In this document: positions 1-6,994 of the stretch, piece by piece
Layout: each line of letters starts with the position of its first letter
Position numbering within the stretch: position 1 is the stretch's first letter
From: Streptomyces montanisoli
Lineage (GTDB): Bacteria > Actinomycetota > Actinomycetes > Streptomycetales > Streptomycetaceae
Assembly (NCBI RefSeq): GCF_017813245.1
Contig: NZ_JAGIQL010000059.1
Span: 1 to 36,595, forward strand
Direction: 5' to 3'
Length of the DNA: 36,595 bases
Notes under the pieces: model-generated
Seen by the model: the letters and a program-made list of their open reading frames with translations, nothing else
The model's database searches: none
Told to the model about the DNA's origin: nothing
Made by a program: the position numbers and the translations under genes

Positions 1-1650
1 GGCCGCCGCGTGCAGCGCCCGGGCGCCTGGCACCACCACCGTCCGGTACGTCTCCGCGCCGACGGCCAGCGCCGCGCCCGACGCGTCCGAGGCGACGCGC
101 GCGCCCGCGAGCGCCGTCTCGTCGAGGACGTCGTGGTCGATCCCCGCGCGCTCCAGCACGCCGCGCCGCTCGGCGAACCACGTGCCCACGCCGTTCAACC
201 GGTGGTACAGCTCGGCCGATTCGGTGGCCGGGGCGAGCGGCCCGTCCAGCGTGAGGTGGCCCTGCGCGGTCGTGGTGGGGGAGAGCAGCACCGTGTCGCA
301 GACGTGGTGGCCCGCGGTGAGCACCGAGCACAGCCGCGCCACCGCGCCCGCGAACACGTGGTAGACGGGCCAGTAGGGCTGGCGCCAGCAGGTGGACGGC
401 GGCGCCCACTCCCACCAGCCGCCCGGCGTCGCGTAGTAGACGGCATGCGGGTCGTAGAGGTTGGCGCCGCGGCGCAGGAACGGCGACAGCCAGTCGTACG
501 TCTCCTCGGGCGTGCCGCCCCAGCCCGAGGAGTGGAAGGCCTCGATCCAGGTGCGGGGCTCACCGTTGGCGTGCGCCATCGAGCTGTGCACCTTGGCGTC
601 GCCCCAGTGGTCGCTGCCCGGCGCGCCGTATCCCCGGTGCGTGGCGTGATAGTCGCCGTACACCGTGACGCCCCCGACGGGGTCGCCTTCGCGCGCCGGG
701 GACGGCTGGTCGAAGCCGCAGATCAGGCCGTGCCGCTCGAAGTAGGCGCGCTGCGGGCCGAAGAACGCGCGCCGGCCGAGCGTCGCCCGGTGCTCGTGGA
801 AGTCGCGCCGCACCCGCACCGCCTCGTCGTCACCGCCCTCCCACAGCGCGGCGATCCGCGGTACCAGGTCGTAGCCGTAGCGGGCCGCGAAGGTGTCCGC
901 GAAGTCCCGGCCCCAGGTGGGCAGGGCGGGCAGCTCGTCCTGGAAGAACCCGCCCACCGAGCGTCCGAACCACTTGCCGACGTGGCGTTCGAGCGTGCCG
1001 TGCACCTGGTCGAGGAGCGCGGCGCACGCCTCCACGCCGAAGTAGTCGAAGCCGCTGGTGCCGCTGTGCACGAGGGTGAGGCGCGCGGGCCCGCCCTCCC
1101 AGCGCGCCTCACCGCCGGAGACCGGCACCGGCACGGGCACGGGCACCGGCACCGGCATGCGCCGCGCCTCGCCGTCGCCGCCGGACGTCAGCGTCGCGTA
1201 CGCGGCCAGCGCGGTGTGCCCGGCCGGCGCGCGCGCCACCGCGGGCCCCCCGTCGGTGTCCGCGGTGGTGCGGTACAGGGCGAGCCCCGCGAACTCGGGG
1301 CGCTCCGCCGTCAGCCGCCCTTGCAGGTTGGCGCCGGAGAAGCCGATCTGGTCGTACATCCAGAGGGTGAAGCCCAGCTCGTCGGCGTCCGCGCAGGCGT
1401 CGTCGAGCAGGGACAGCCACTCCGGGCTCAGATACGGCGGATCGTCCGCCAGGGATCCGAACATCGGCCCGGTCGGCGCCAGGCAGATCACGACCGCCTG
1501 GCGCACGCCCTGCGCGAGCATCTGCTGCATCTGCCAGCGCAGCCGCTCCCTCGTGACCGGCGCGCCGCTCCACCACCACAGCGGCAGCGGACCGTACTCG
1601 GGGGCGGGGTCGGTGAAGCGGGACAGCAGCCGCGATGCCGGGTCGGTCAC
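1..1650 (-). CDS. GH106-like glycosyl hydrolase (alpha-L-rhamnosidase type), 3' part beyond the window
   Basis: The open frame runs off the left edge, giving 550 residues here. I chose the GTG at 1650 because AGAAAGG lies nine bases upstream and the product then begins MTDPASRLLSRF. The N-terminus has PLPLWWWSG followed by RLRWQMQQMLAQGVRQAVV and, further in, LWMYDQIGFSGANLQG. The middle has FFQDELPALPTW and DFHEHRATLGRRAFFGPQRAYF, then GYGAPGSDHWGDAKVHSSMA. These resemble the (beta/alpha)8 part of GH106 enzymes, which remove L-rhamnose from glycans and glycosides. I see no signal peptide, so a cytoplasmic enzyme acting on imported oligosaccharides fits. It lies 48 bases downstream of the MFS transporter on the same strand, probably as an operon under the divergent LacI regulator. 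Family assignment is from remembered motifs; a related unclassified hydrolase family is the alternative. Confidence 0.72.
   Translation of the reverse strand, partial: MTDPASRLLSRFTDPAPEYGPLPLWWWSGAPVTRERLRWQMQQMLAQGVRQAVVICLAPTGPMFGSLADDPPYLSPEWLSLLDDACADADELGFTLWMYDQIGFSGANLQGRLTAERPEFAGLALYRTTADTDGGPAVARAPAGHTALAAYATLTSGGDGEARRMPVPVPVPVPVPVSGGEARWEGGPARLTLVHSGTSGFDYFGVEACAALLDQVHGTLERHVGKWFGRSVGGFFQDELPALPTWGRDFADTFAARYGYDLVPRIAALWEGGDDEAVRVRRDFHEHRATLGRRAFFGPQRAYFERHGLICGFDQPSPAREGDPVGGVTVYGDYHATHRGYGAPGSDHWGDAKVHSSMAHANGEPRTWIEAFHSSGWGGTPEETYDWLSPFLRRGANLYDPHAVYYATPGGWWEWAPPSTCWRQPYWPVYHVFAGAVARLCSVLTAGHHVCDTVLLSPTTTAQGHLTLDGPLAPATESAELYHRLNGVGTWFAERRGVLERAGIDHDVLDETALAGARVASDASGAALAVGAETYRTVVVPGARALHAAA
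1121..1158. repeat. Hexanucleotide tract inside the glycosidase gene encoding a Pro-Val run
   Basis: Six-base units of the form (A/G)CCGGC or CACGGG repeat about six times. On the coding (minus) strand they read as alternating Pro and Val codons (PVPVPVPVPVPV) just before SGGEARW. The tract is in frame, so gain or loss of a unit would only change linker length. Confidence 0.7.
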
Positions 1651-1698
1651 GAGCGGGGGCCTTTCTGACGTGCGGGTCCTGCCTGTACTGGCCGTCGT

Positions 1699-3030
1699 TC
1701 AGTGGGCGCGTTCGAGCTGGATGGAGTCGAGCGGCTTGCCCACGGTGTTCGGCATGAAGAAGAAACCCACGCAGCCGCTGATGATCAGGAACGCGCACAG
1801 CAGCGCGGCCACCGTGGTGATCCCCGCGCTCGCCAGGTGCGGCACGTAGTAGCTCCACACGCCGAGGCACGCGCGTGCCACGCCGAACGTGAAGCCCTGG
1901 GCCGTGCCGCGCAGCATCGTCGGGAACAGCTCCTGGCTGACGGTCTTGTAGAACGCGTCACCCGCGAGCGAGGCCCCGACGCCGAACAGGAAGGTGTTCA
2001 GCAGGATCGTCGGCACCGTGAACGGGAACACCAGGAACAGCGCGTACGCGACGATCTGCATGACCGCGCCCCACGCCCACAGCTGCTTGCGCGTGTGGTG
2101 GTTGCGGTCGCTCAGCGGCATGTAGACGAAGACGGTCGCGACGATCCCGATGCCGAACCCCGCGCACGCGAGCGCGACCGAGACGGTCTGGTCGCCCGCG
2201 CCCAGGTTCTTGACCATGTACGGGGTGAACAGGCCCGCCGTGCCCGCGGCGAGCCCCTGGAAGACGTAGAAGCTGCCCGTCCAGGCGAGCGCCTTCAGTT
2301 GGGCGCCGCTGAACAGCGCACGCATCCGCGCCCTGCTCGCGGCGCCCTTCTCGGCCGCCTTCTTCCACATCGCGGACTCGGTCATGCCCCGGCGCATCGC
2401 CCACGTGACGATCGCGACCACCACCAGGTGCAGGAACACGATCCGGATGCCCAGCAGGTTCAGGTGCGACAGGGCGAGCGCCAGCAGCAGCACGATCATG
2501 GGGCCGATGTTCCACGCGACCTGGGTCAGTCCCAGCAGCTTGCCGCGCGCCCTGACCGGCGAGAACTCCCCGACGAGCGCGAGCGACGTCGGGACGTCGG
2601 CGCCGACGGCGACGCCCACGACGAACGTCCCGAGGAAGAGCATCCACGCGTTCACCGAGAGCGCGATGAGCAGCACGGCCGCCGCGTACACGAGCAGGTC
2701 GTACTGGTAGATCCGCTTGCGGCCCAGCTTGTCGCCGAGCCTGCCGCCGATGAAGGAACCGACGGCGGCGCCGATCGCGTTGGGCCCTATGGCGGCGAGC
2801 GCGCCCACGCCCGTCAGGCCCGAGGTGGGCAGATGGAGGTTTTCCTGGAACAGCGCGAGACCTGAGCCGATCGCCACGATCGATCCCGCGTCGAGATAGG
2901 ACGCCATGCCGGCGAGCGCGGACCACTTCCACTGCTGGCGGCTCACGCCACCGGCCTGGACGCCGTCCGTCATCTGTACGTCATCGGGGGAGTCTCCGGC
3001 TGTACGGCCGCCGGCTGCCGGTTGTCCCAT
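1699..3030 (-). CDS. MFS transporter, sugar-porter-like
   Basis: This is a 443-residue major facilitator protein with about 12 hydrophobic segments, expected in the cytoplasmic membrane as a proton-coupled solute importer. The loop between segments 2 and 3 reads GGRLGDKLGRKRIYQYD, the MFS signature. The stretch PTSLALVGEFSPVRARGKLLG after segment 4 is like the sugar/metabolite symporter branch. I take the ATG at 3030 because GAGGAG lies seven bases upstream; a TTG at 3066 in the same frame would put the operator inside the coding region. The gene precedes the GH106-like hydrolase on the same strand and diverges from a LacI regulator, so import of an oligosaccharide or glycoside is likely. The substrate cannot be read from sequence. 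Confidence 0.85.
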   Translation of the reverse strand: MGQPAAGGRTAGDSPDDVQMTDGVQAGGVSRQQWKWSALAGMASYLDAGSIVAIGSGLALFQENLHLPTSGLTGVGALAAIGPNAIGAAVGSFIGGRLGDKLGRKRIYQYDLLVYAAAVLLIALSVNAWMLFLGTFVVGVAVGADVPTSLALVGEFSPVRARGKLLGLTQVAWNIGPMIVLLLALALSHLNLLGIRIVFLHLVVVAIVTWAMRRGMTESAMWKKAAEKGAASRARMRALFSGAQLKALAWTGSFYVFQGLAAGTAGLFTPYMVKNLGAGDQTVSVALACAGFGIGIVATVFVYMPLSDRNHHTRKQLWAWGAVMQIVAYALFLVFPFTVPTILLNTFLFGVGASLAGDAFYKTVSQELFPTMLRGTAQGFTFGVARACLGVWSYYVPHLASAGITTVAALLCAFLIISGCVGFFFMPNTVGKPLDSIQLERAH

Positions 3031-3046
3031 GCTGCCGCTCCTCGTC

Positions 3047-3060
3047 GTAGAACGTTCTCC
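3047..3060. promoter_or_regulatory. Candidate LacI-family operator, MFS-proximal copy
   Basis: GTAGAACGTTCTCC contains the perfect 8-bp palindrome GAACGTTC with the central CG typical of LacI-family operators. It ends next to the ribosome binding site of the MFS gene. A second copy sharing GTAGAACGTT lies 77 bases away. Confidence 0.6.
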
Positions 3061-3123
3061 AACCAAGGGGAGGCCACCGTAGGGCCGAGCGCCCGTTCGA
3101 CGTCAAGACACGTGCGTAAGGTT

Positions 3124-3137
3124 GTAGAACGTTGTGT
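3124..3137. promoter_or_regulatory. Candidate LacI-family operator, regulator-proximal copy
   Basis: GTAGAACGTTGTGT shares its first ten bases with the site at 3047 and has the same AACGTT core. It lies about 50 bases upstream of the LacI-type gene, suggesting autoregulation plus control of the divergent transporter. Confidence 0.58.
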
Positions 3138-3188
3138 GAAACCTTGGCCTTACCCGATCGGGACGGGCCGGAAAGCGGAGGCGCGTCA

Positions 3189-4223
3189 ATGCACCCGGTC
3201 GGCGGCGGGCGCCGTGTGACGATCACGGACGTGGCGAGGCATGCGGGCGTGTCCACGTCGGCCGTGTCCAAGGTCCTCAGGAACGCTTACGGAGTCAGCG
3301 ACGGGATGCGCGAGCGCGTGCGCGACGCGATGGACGCGCTGGACTACCGGCCGCACGCGGCGGCACGCGGCATGCGCGGCCGTACGTACACGATCGGCGT
3401 ACTCCTGGACAATCTGCGCAACGCGTTCTTCGCCGACATCCTGGACGGGGTCAACGAGCGGCTGCGCCCCACCGACTACCAGATGCTGCTGGGCGCCGCC
3501 GGTTTCGGCGCCGAGGACCAGCTGCGGCTGGCGCGCGCGATGGTCGACCGCCAGATGGACGGGCTCATCCTGATCGGCCCCGGGTTCTCGCGCGCCGAGG
3601 TGATCGGCGCCGCGGCCACGGTGCCGACCGTCGTCATCGGGCACCACGACACGGCCGACGCGTACGACTCCGTGGTGGACGCCGACGCGGAGGGCGCCGG
3701 GCTCGTGGTCGACCACCTCGTGGCGCTCGGGCACCGCCGGATAGCCCTGACGTCGGCCCACGGCAACGACAGCGCCGGCTGGTCGGGCACGCCCGAGCGG
3801 GTGCAGCGGCGCGGCTACCGCGAGGCGATGCGGCGGCACGGCCTGGAGGAGTGCGCGCGGGTGGCGACGACGGCGTACTCGGAGGAGGGCGGCTACCAGG
3901 CCGGCATGGAACTGCTCGCGGGACCGGGCAGGCCCACGGCGGTGTTCGCGGGGGCCGACGTGGCCGCGATGGGGGTCTTCCGCGCGGCCCGCGAGCTCGG
4001 CCTGCGCATCCCCGAGGACGTCTCGCTCGCCGGGTACAACAACACGGCGGTCGCCGCGATGGCGCCGGTGCGGCTGACGAGCGTGGACCAGGCGGGCGGG
4101 CTGATGGGGTCCACGGCGGCCCGGCTGCTGCTCGAGCGGATCGAGGGGCGCACGCGCGCGGTGCTGATGTCCGTCTCGCCGAGCCTGGTGGTGCGCGGGA
4201 CGACGGGGCCCGTGCCCGGCTGA
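3189..4223 (+). CDS. LacI-family transcriptional regulator
   Basis: This is a 344-residue regulator. Residues about 9-60 form the LacI helix-turn-helix: VTITDVARHAGVSTSAVSKV, then the hinge helix region RPHAAARGMRG. The rest is a periplasmic-binding-protein-like sensor domain starting YTIGVLLDNLRNAFFADIL and containing GLILIGPGFS, LGHRRIALTS and PEDVSLAGYNN, all typical of family members that bind sugars. I chose the ATG at 3189 because GGAGG lies eight bases before it; an upstream start would add an unrelated tail and overlap the operator. It is transcribed divergently from the MFS-glycosidase pair and probably represses it until a sugar, perhaps a rhamnoside product, binds. Confidence 0.92.
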   Translation: MHPVGGGRRVTITDVARHAGVSTSAVSKVLRNAYGVSDGMRERVRDAMDALDYRPHAAARGMRGRTYTIGVLLDNLRNAFFADILDGVNERLRPTDYQMLLGAAGFGAEDQLRLARAMVDRQMDGLILIGPGFSRAEVIGAAATVPTVVIGHHDTADAYDSVVDADAEGAGLVVDHLVALGHRRIALTSAHGNDSAGWSGTPERVQRRGYREAMRRHGLEECARVATTAYSEEGGYQAGMELLAGPGRPTAVFAGADVAAMGVFRAARELGLRIPEDVSLAGYNNTAVAAMAPVRLTSVDQAGGLMGSTAARLLLERIEGRTRAVLMSVSPSLVVRGTTGPVPG

Positions 4224-4364
4224 CAAGTCGGGCGCAACCAGGTCAACTCCCCGCCTTTCCAAGGCACTCGCGAGAAAAATTCCGCCGTCCATGGAGTGAG
4301 AGGGCACCGAACGGAGCAGAGTGTGCACGTCCGATCACCGGTATCGTGTATCCGAAAGGCTGTC

Positions 4365-5771
4365 ATGGCTCTGTCACGTTCGGTCCGCCGTACCTCCCGC
4401 TGGCTCGCGCTGGCGACGGCCGTCGCCAGCGCGTTCGCCATCGCCGCGGCCCCCGGCGCCGCGTCACCCGGCGCGCCGGGCATCGGCGACCCCTACTTCC
4501 CCGACCTCGGCAACGGCGGCTTCGACGCGCTCCACTACGACCTGGGCGTCAAGTACAACCCGGACACCGACGTCCTGGACGGCACGACCACGCTCACCGC
4601 GAAAGCCACCAAGGACCTCAGCTCCTTCGACCTCGACCTGCAGAAGCTGACCGTCGACTCGGTCAAGGTCGACGGCCGCAGGGCCCACTTCACGAGATCG
4701 GGCGACGAGCTCGTCATCACCCCCGCGAAACACCTCGCCAAGCACCGCCGCTTCCGCGTCTCGCTCGCCTACCACGGCGTGCCGCAGGCCCTCAGCGGCC
4801 CGATCGTCTTCGGCTCGCAGTACGGCTGGATGAAGACGGACGACGGCGTCTTCGTCGCCTGCGAACCCAACGCGGCCTCCACCTGGTTCCCCTCGAGCGA
4901 CCACCCGAGCGACAAGGCCACCTACGACATACGCATCGACGCGCCCAAGGGGCTGACCGGCGTCTCCAACGGCCGCCTGGTCAACTCGCACACCCGGCAC
5001 GGCCGCTCGTACTTCCACTGGCGCGAGTCGAAGCCGATGGCGACCTACCTCGCGACGGCCACCATAGGCAAGTTCGACGTGCAGCAGGGCAGGACGCCGG
5101 GCGGCATACCGATCTACGTCGCGACCGACCCGGTGCTGCCGAAGGGCAACGTCGACGTCTACAAGGTGACCGCCGAGGCCACCGACTACTGGACCAAGCT
5201 GTTCGGCCCGTACCCCTTCGAGGAGACGGGCGCCATCGTGGACGACATGCCGCAGGCCGGCTTCTCGCTCGAGGTCCAGTCGAAGCCCGCCTACTCGGCC
5301 GTCCGCAGCGAGTCGACCATCGTCCACGAACTGGCACACCAGTGGTTCGGTGACGAGGTGTCCGTCGCCACGTGGCAGAACGTCTGGCTGAACGAGGGCT
5401 TCGCCACCTACGCCCAGTGGCTGTGGGACGAGCACAAGGGCACGCACACGACGCGCGAGGACTTCGTCAACGCGTACAACGCACGCCCCGCGAGCAGCAG
5501 CTTCTGGCAGCGGCAGGTGGACGACCCCAAACACGACACCATGTTCGCCGACGCCGTCTACACGCGCGGCGCGATGACGCTGGAGGCGCTGCGCGAACGC
5601 ATCGGCGACACGGCGTTCTTCAAGCTGCTGCCGGCCTGGACCGCCGCCCACCGCTACGGCAACGGCACGACCCAGCAGTTCGAGGCGCTCGCGGAGAAGG
5701 TCTCCCACCAGGACCTGAGCGGCCTCTTCCACACCTGGCTCGAGGCGCCGGGCCGCCCGGCCCTCCCGTAG
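4365..5771 (+). CDS. Secreted M1-family zinc metallopeptidase
   Basis: The 468-residue product starts with a Sec-type signal: a basic stretch (RSVRRTSRW), a hydrophobic core (LALATAVASAFAIAAA) and small residues for cleavage near residue 32. An aminopeptidase-N-like beta domain follows. The zinc site is HELAH at residues 321-325 with Glu344 in WLNEGFA, the HExxH-x18-E gluzincin pattern. The GAMEN substrate motif of classical M1 exopeptidases is replaced by a sequence around AGFSLEVQSKP, so aminopeptidase activity cannot be assumed. It is shorter than full PepN enzymes and lacks the long C-terminal helical domain. The ATG at 4365 has GAAAGG just upstream. It probably degrades peptides outside the cell. 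The 141 bases before it show no promoter I can defend. Confidence 0.9.
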   Translation: MALSRSVRRTSRWLALATAVASAFAIAAAPGAASPGAPGIGDPYFPDLGNGGFDALHYDLGVKYNPDTDVLDGTTTLTAKATKDLSSFDLDLQKLTVDSVKVDGRRAHFTRSGDELVITPAKHLAKHRRFRVSLAYHGVPQALSGPIVFGSQYGWMKTDDGVFVACEPNAASTWFPSSDHPSDKATYDIRIDAPKGLTGVSNGRLVNSHTRHGRSYFHWRESKPMATYLATATIGKFDVQQGRTPGGIPIYVATDPVLPKGNVDVYKVTAEATDYWTKLFGPYPFEETGAIVDDMPQAGFSLEVQSKPAYSAVRSESTIVHELAHQWFGDEVSVATWQNVWLNEGFATYAQWLWDEHKGTHTTREDFVNAYNARPASSSFWQRQVDDPKHDTMFADAVYTRGAMTLEALRERIGDTAFFKLLPAWTAAHRYGNGTTQQFEALAEKVSHQDLSGLFHTWLEAPGRPALP

Positions 5772-5782
5772 TACGCGCGGTC

Positions 5783-5816
5783 GCCATCGGCACACGCGGC
5801 AGCCATCGGCACACGC
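5783..5816. repeat. Two direct copies of GCCATCGGCACACGC
   Basis: The 15-base unit occurs at 5783-5797 and 5802-5816, 19 bases apart, in the short convergent gap before the hairpin. No function is evident. Confidence 0.7.
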
Positions 5817-5859
5817 CGCCGCCCCGGCCGCCTCGCTCAGGGGCCGGCCGGGGCGGCGG
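5816..5859. terminator. Strong hairpin between convergent genes
   Basis: Bases 5816-5830 and 5845-5859 form a perfect 15-bp GC stem with a 14-base loop. The right arm and loop overlap the last codons and stop of the TDT-type gene. The hairpin can stop transcription from both the M1 peptidase and the opposing gene. No U-tract follows, as is usual in streptomycetes. Confidence 0.65.
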
Positions 5860-6820
5860 GGCGCAGCGTCACCGCGAGACGCGCCGCCGTGAACAGCCAT
5901 GCCGCCACCGCCACCCACAGCAGCACCTCGCCCAGCGTGTGCAGCACGGGAATGTCCGTCGGCGCCGCGGCGGACAGGCAGGCGGCCGCCGTCATCCCGA
6001 GGGGGAAGACGGTCGACCAGCGCCGTATGTCGAAATGCGGCCGCGGCCATCGCACCTCGGACGCCAGCAGCACCGCGTACCAGGCGAGACACAGTGCCAC
6101 GAGAATGAGCGTCACCCCGCGCAGCACCCCGTGAGACGCCCCGTGCCAGGGGGAGTACGCCGCCAGCTTCGACGCGCACAGCGCCGAGATGGCCGGCGCG
6201 CCACCCGCCACCCACTGGTCGCCGCGCCCGGTGCGCAGCTCCCGCCGGTCGAAGCGGACCAACGCCGCCACGTACAGCAGCAGCCCCGCGCACAGGCAGG
6301 CTAGGCCCGCCCACGCCGCCCAGACGCCGACCCCGGCCGACGCCAGCGTCCCCGCGAGCACGCCCATGCCCTGCGGCGCCACGCACACCAGGAACGCCGC
6401 GCCCGGCACGCGCGAGCGCCACCGTGTCACCACCGCGTACAGCAGGTACGGGCAGGCCACCGCCGCCAGCGCGAGCAGCGCCTCGGCGAGGCTCAGCCAA
6501 CCGAGCAGCGCGAACCGCGTGCCCAGCACCGTCGTCGCCGCGACCGCCGTCAGCGCGGGCGGCGTGTCGGCCTCGGAACGCCACCGCGCCCTGTCGCGCA
6601 GCAGCCGCGCCGCGAAGTCGTAGGCGAGCAGCAGCCACAGCAGCCCGCCGAGCGCGAGCGCCGCCAGCGACGCCACCTCGTACCCCGTCAGGCCGAGACC
6701 GACGGAGATGATGCCGGTCGCCATCACGCAACCGCCGGCGGCGGGCGGCAGCTCGGCCCACCAGTGGCCGGGCACGGCCCACCGGCCCGGCAGGGGTCTC
6801 GACGTCTGGGAGGTCACCAC
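5837..6820 (-). CDS. TDT-family (tellurite-resistance/dicarboxylate) membrane carrier
   Basis: This is a 327-residue, mostly hydrophobic protein with about ten membrane segments. CVMATGIISVGLGLTGYEV near the N-terminus and WHGASHGVLRGVTLILVALCLAWY and FPLGMTAAACLS later match the voltage-dependent anion channel/TDT family (TehA, Mae1, SLAC1), which moves dicarboxylates, sulfite or small anions across the cytoplasmic membrane. I take the GTG at 6820 (or the adjacent GTG at 6817), which leaves a short cytoplasmic lead of about 40 residues; an ATG at 6880 would add a low-complexity tail. The gene diverges from narG across 174 bases. A link to nitrate metabolism is only positional. Confidence 0.83.
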   Translation of the reverse strand: MVTSQTSRPLPGRWAVPGHWWAELPPAAGGCVMATGIISVGLGLTGYEVASLAALALGGLLWLLLAYDFAARLLRDRARWRSEADTPPALTAVAATTVLGTRFALLGWLSLAEALLALAAVACPYLLYAVVTRWRSRVPGAAFLVCVAPQGMGVLAGTLASAGVGVWAAWAGLACLCAGLLLYVAALVRFDRRELRTGRGDQWVAGGAPAISALCASKLAAYSPWHGASHGVLRGVTLILVALCLAWYAVLLASEVRWPRPHFDIRRWSTVFPLGMTAAACLSAAAPTDIPVLHTLGEVLLWVAVAAWLFTAARLAVTLRPAAPAGP

Positions 6821-6923
6821 ACCATCCCACTGCCCGCACCGCCGCCACGCCACCCCTTCCCGCGCCGAAGACCCCCGCATCCGGCCCACCCGCCGAGCGA
6901 CTCGCGCTCTTTGCCCCTTTGAT

Positions 6924-6949
6924 GGTGGGACGAGTGACGGTGGGACGAG
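6924..6949. promoter_or_regulatory. Direct repeat GGTGGGACGAG x2 upstream of narG
   Basis: Copies at 6924-6934 and 6939-6949 lie 15 bases apart and 45-70 bases before the narG start. Each contains GGGAC, the half-site core of DosR/DevR-type boxes, but here as a direct rather than inverted repeat. A regulatory role is inference from position. Confidence 0.35.
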
Positions 6950-6994
6950 GCCGAGCGAATCCGGGCCGCAGCGGGCCCGGGGCAGGAGGTAGCG

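Noticed and set aside
10..1668. A long plus-strand open frame opposite the glycosidase
   Set aside because: It is Arg/Ala/Val-rich with no recognisable motifs and mirrors the GC-skewed codon positions of the real minus-strand gene.
3031..3066. An upstream TTG start for the MFS transporter at 3066
   Set aside because: It lacks a ribosome binding site and would place the operator within the coding region; ATG 3030 has GAGGAG at the right distance.
6821..6994. A Rex or FNR site upstream of narG
   Set aside because: No TTGTGAAxxxxTTCACAA or TTGATxxxxATCAA pattern could be found.
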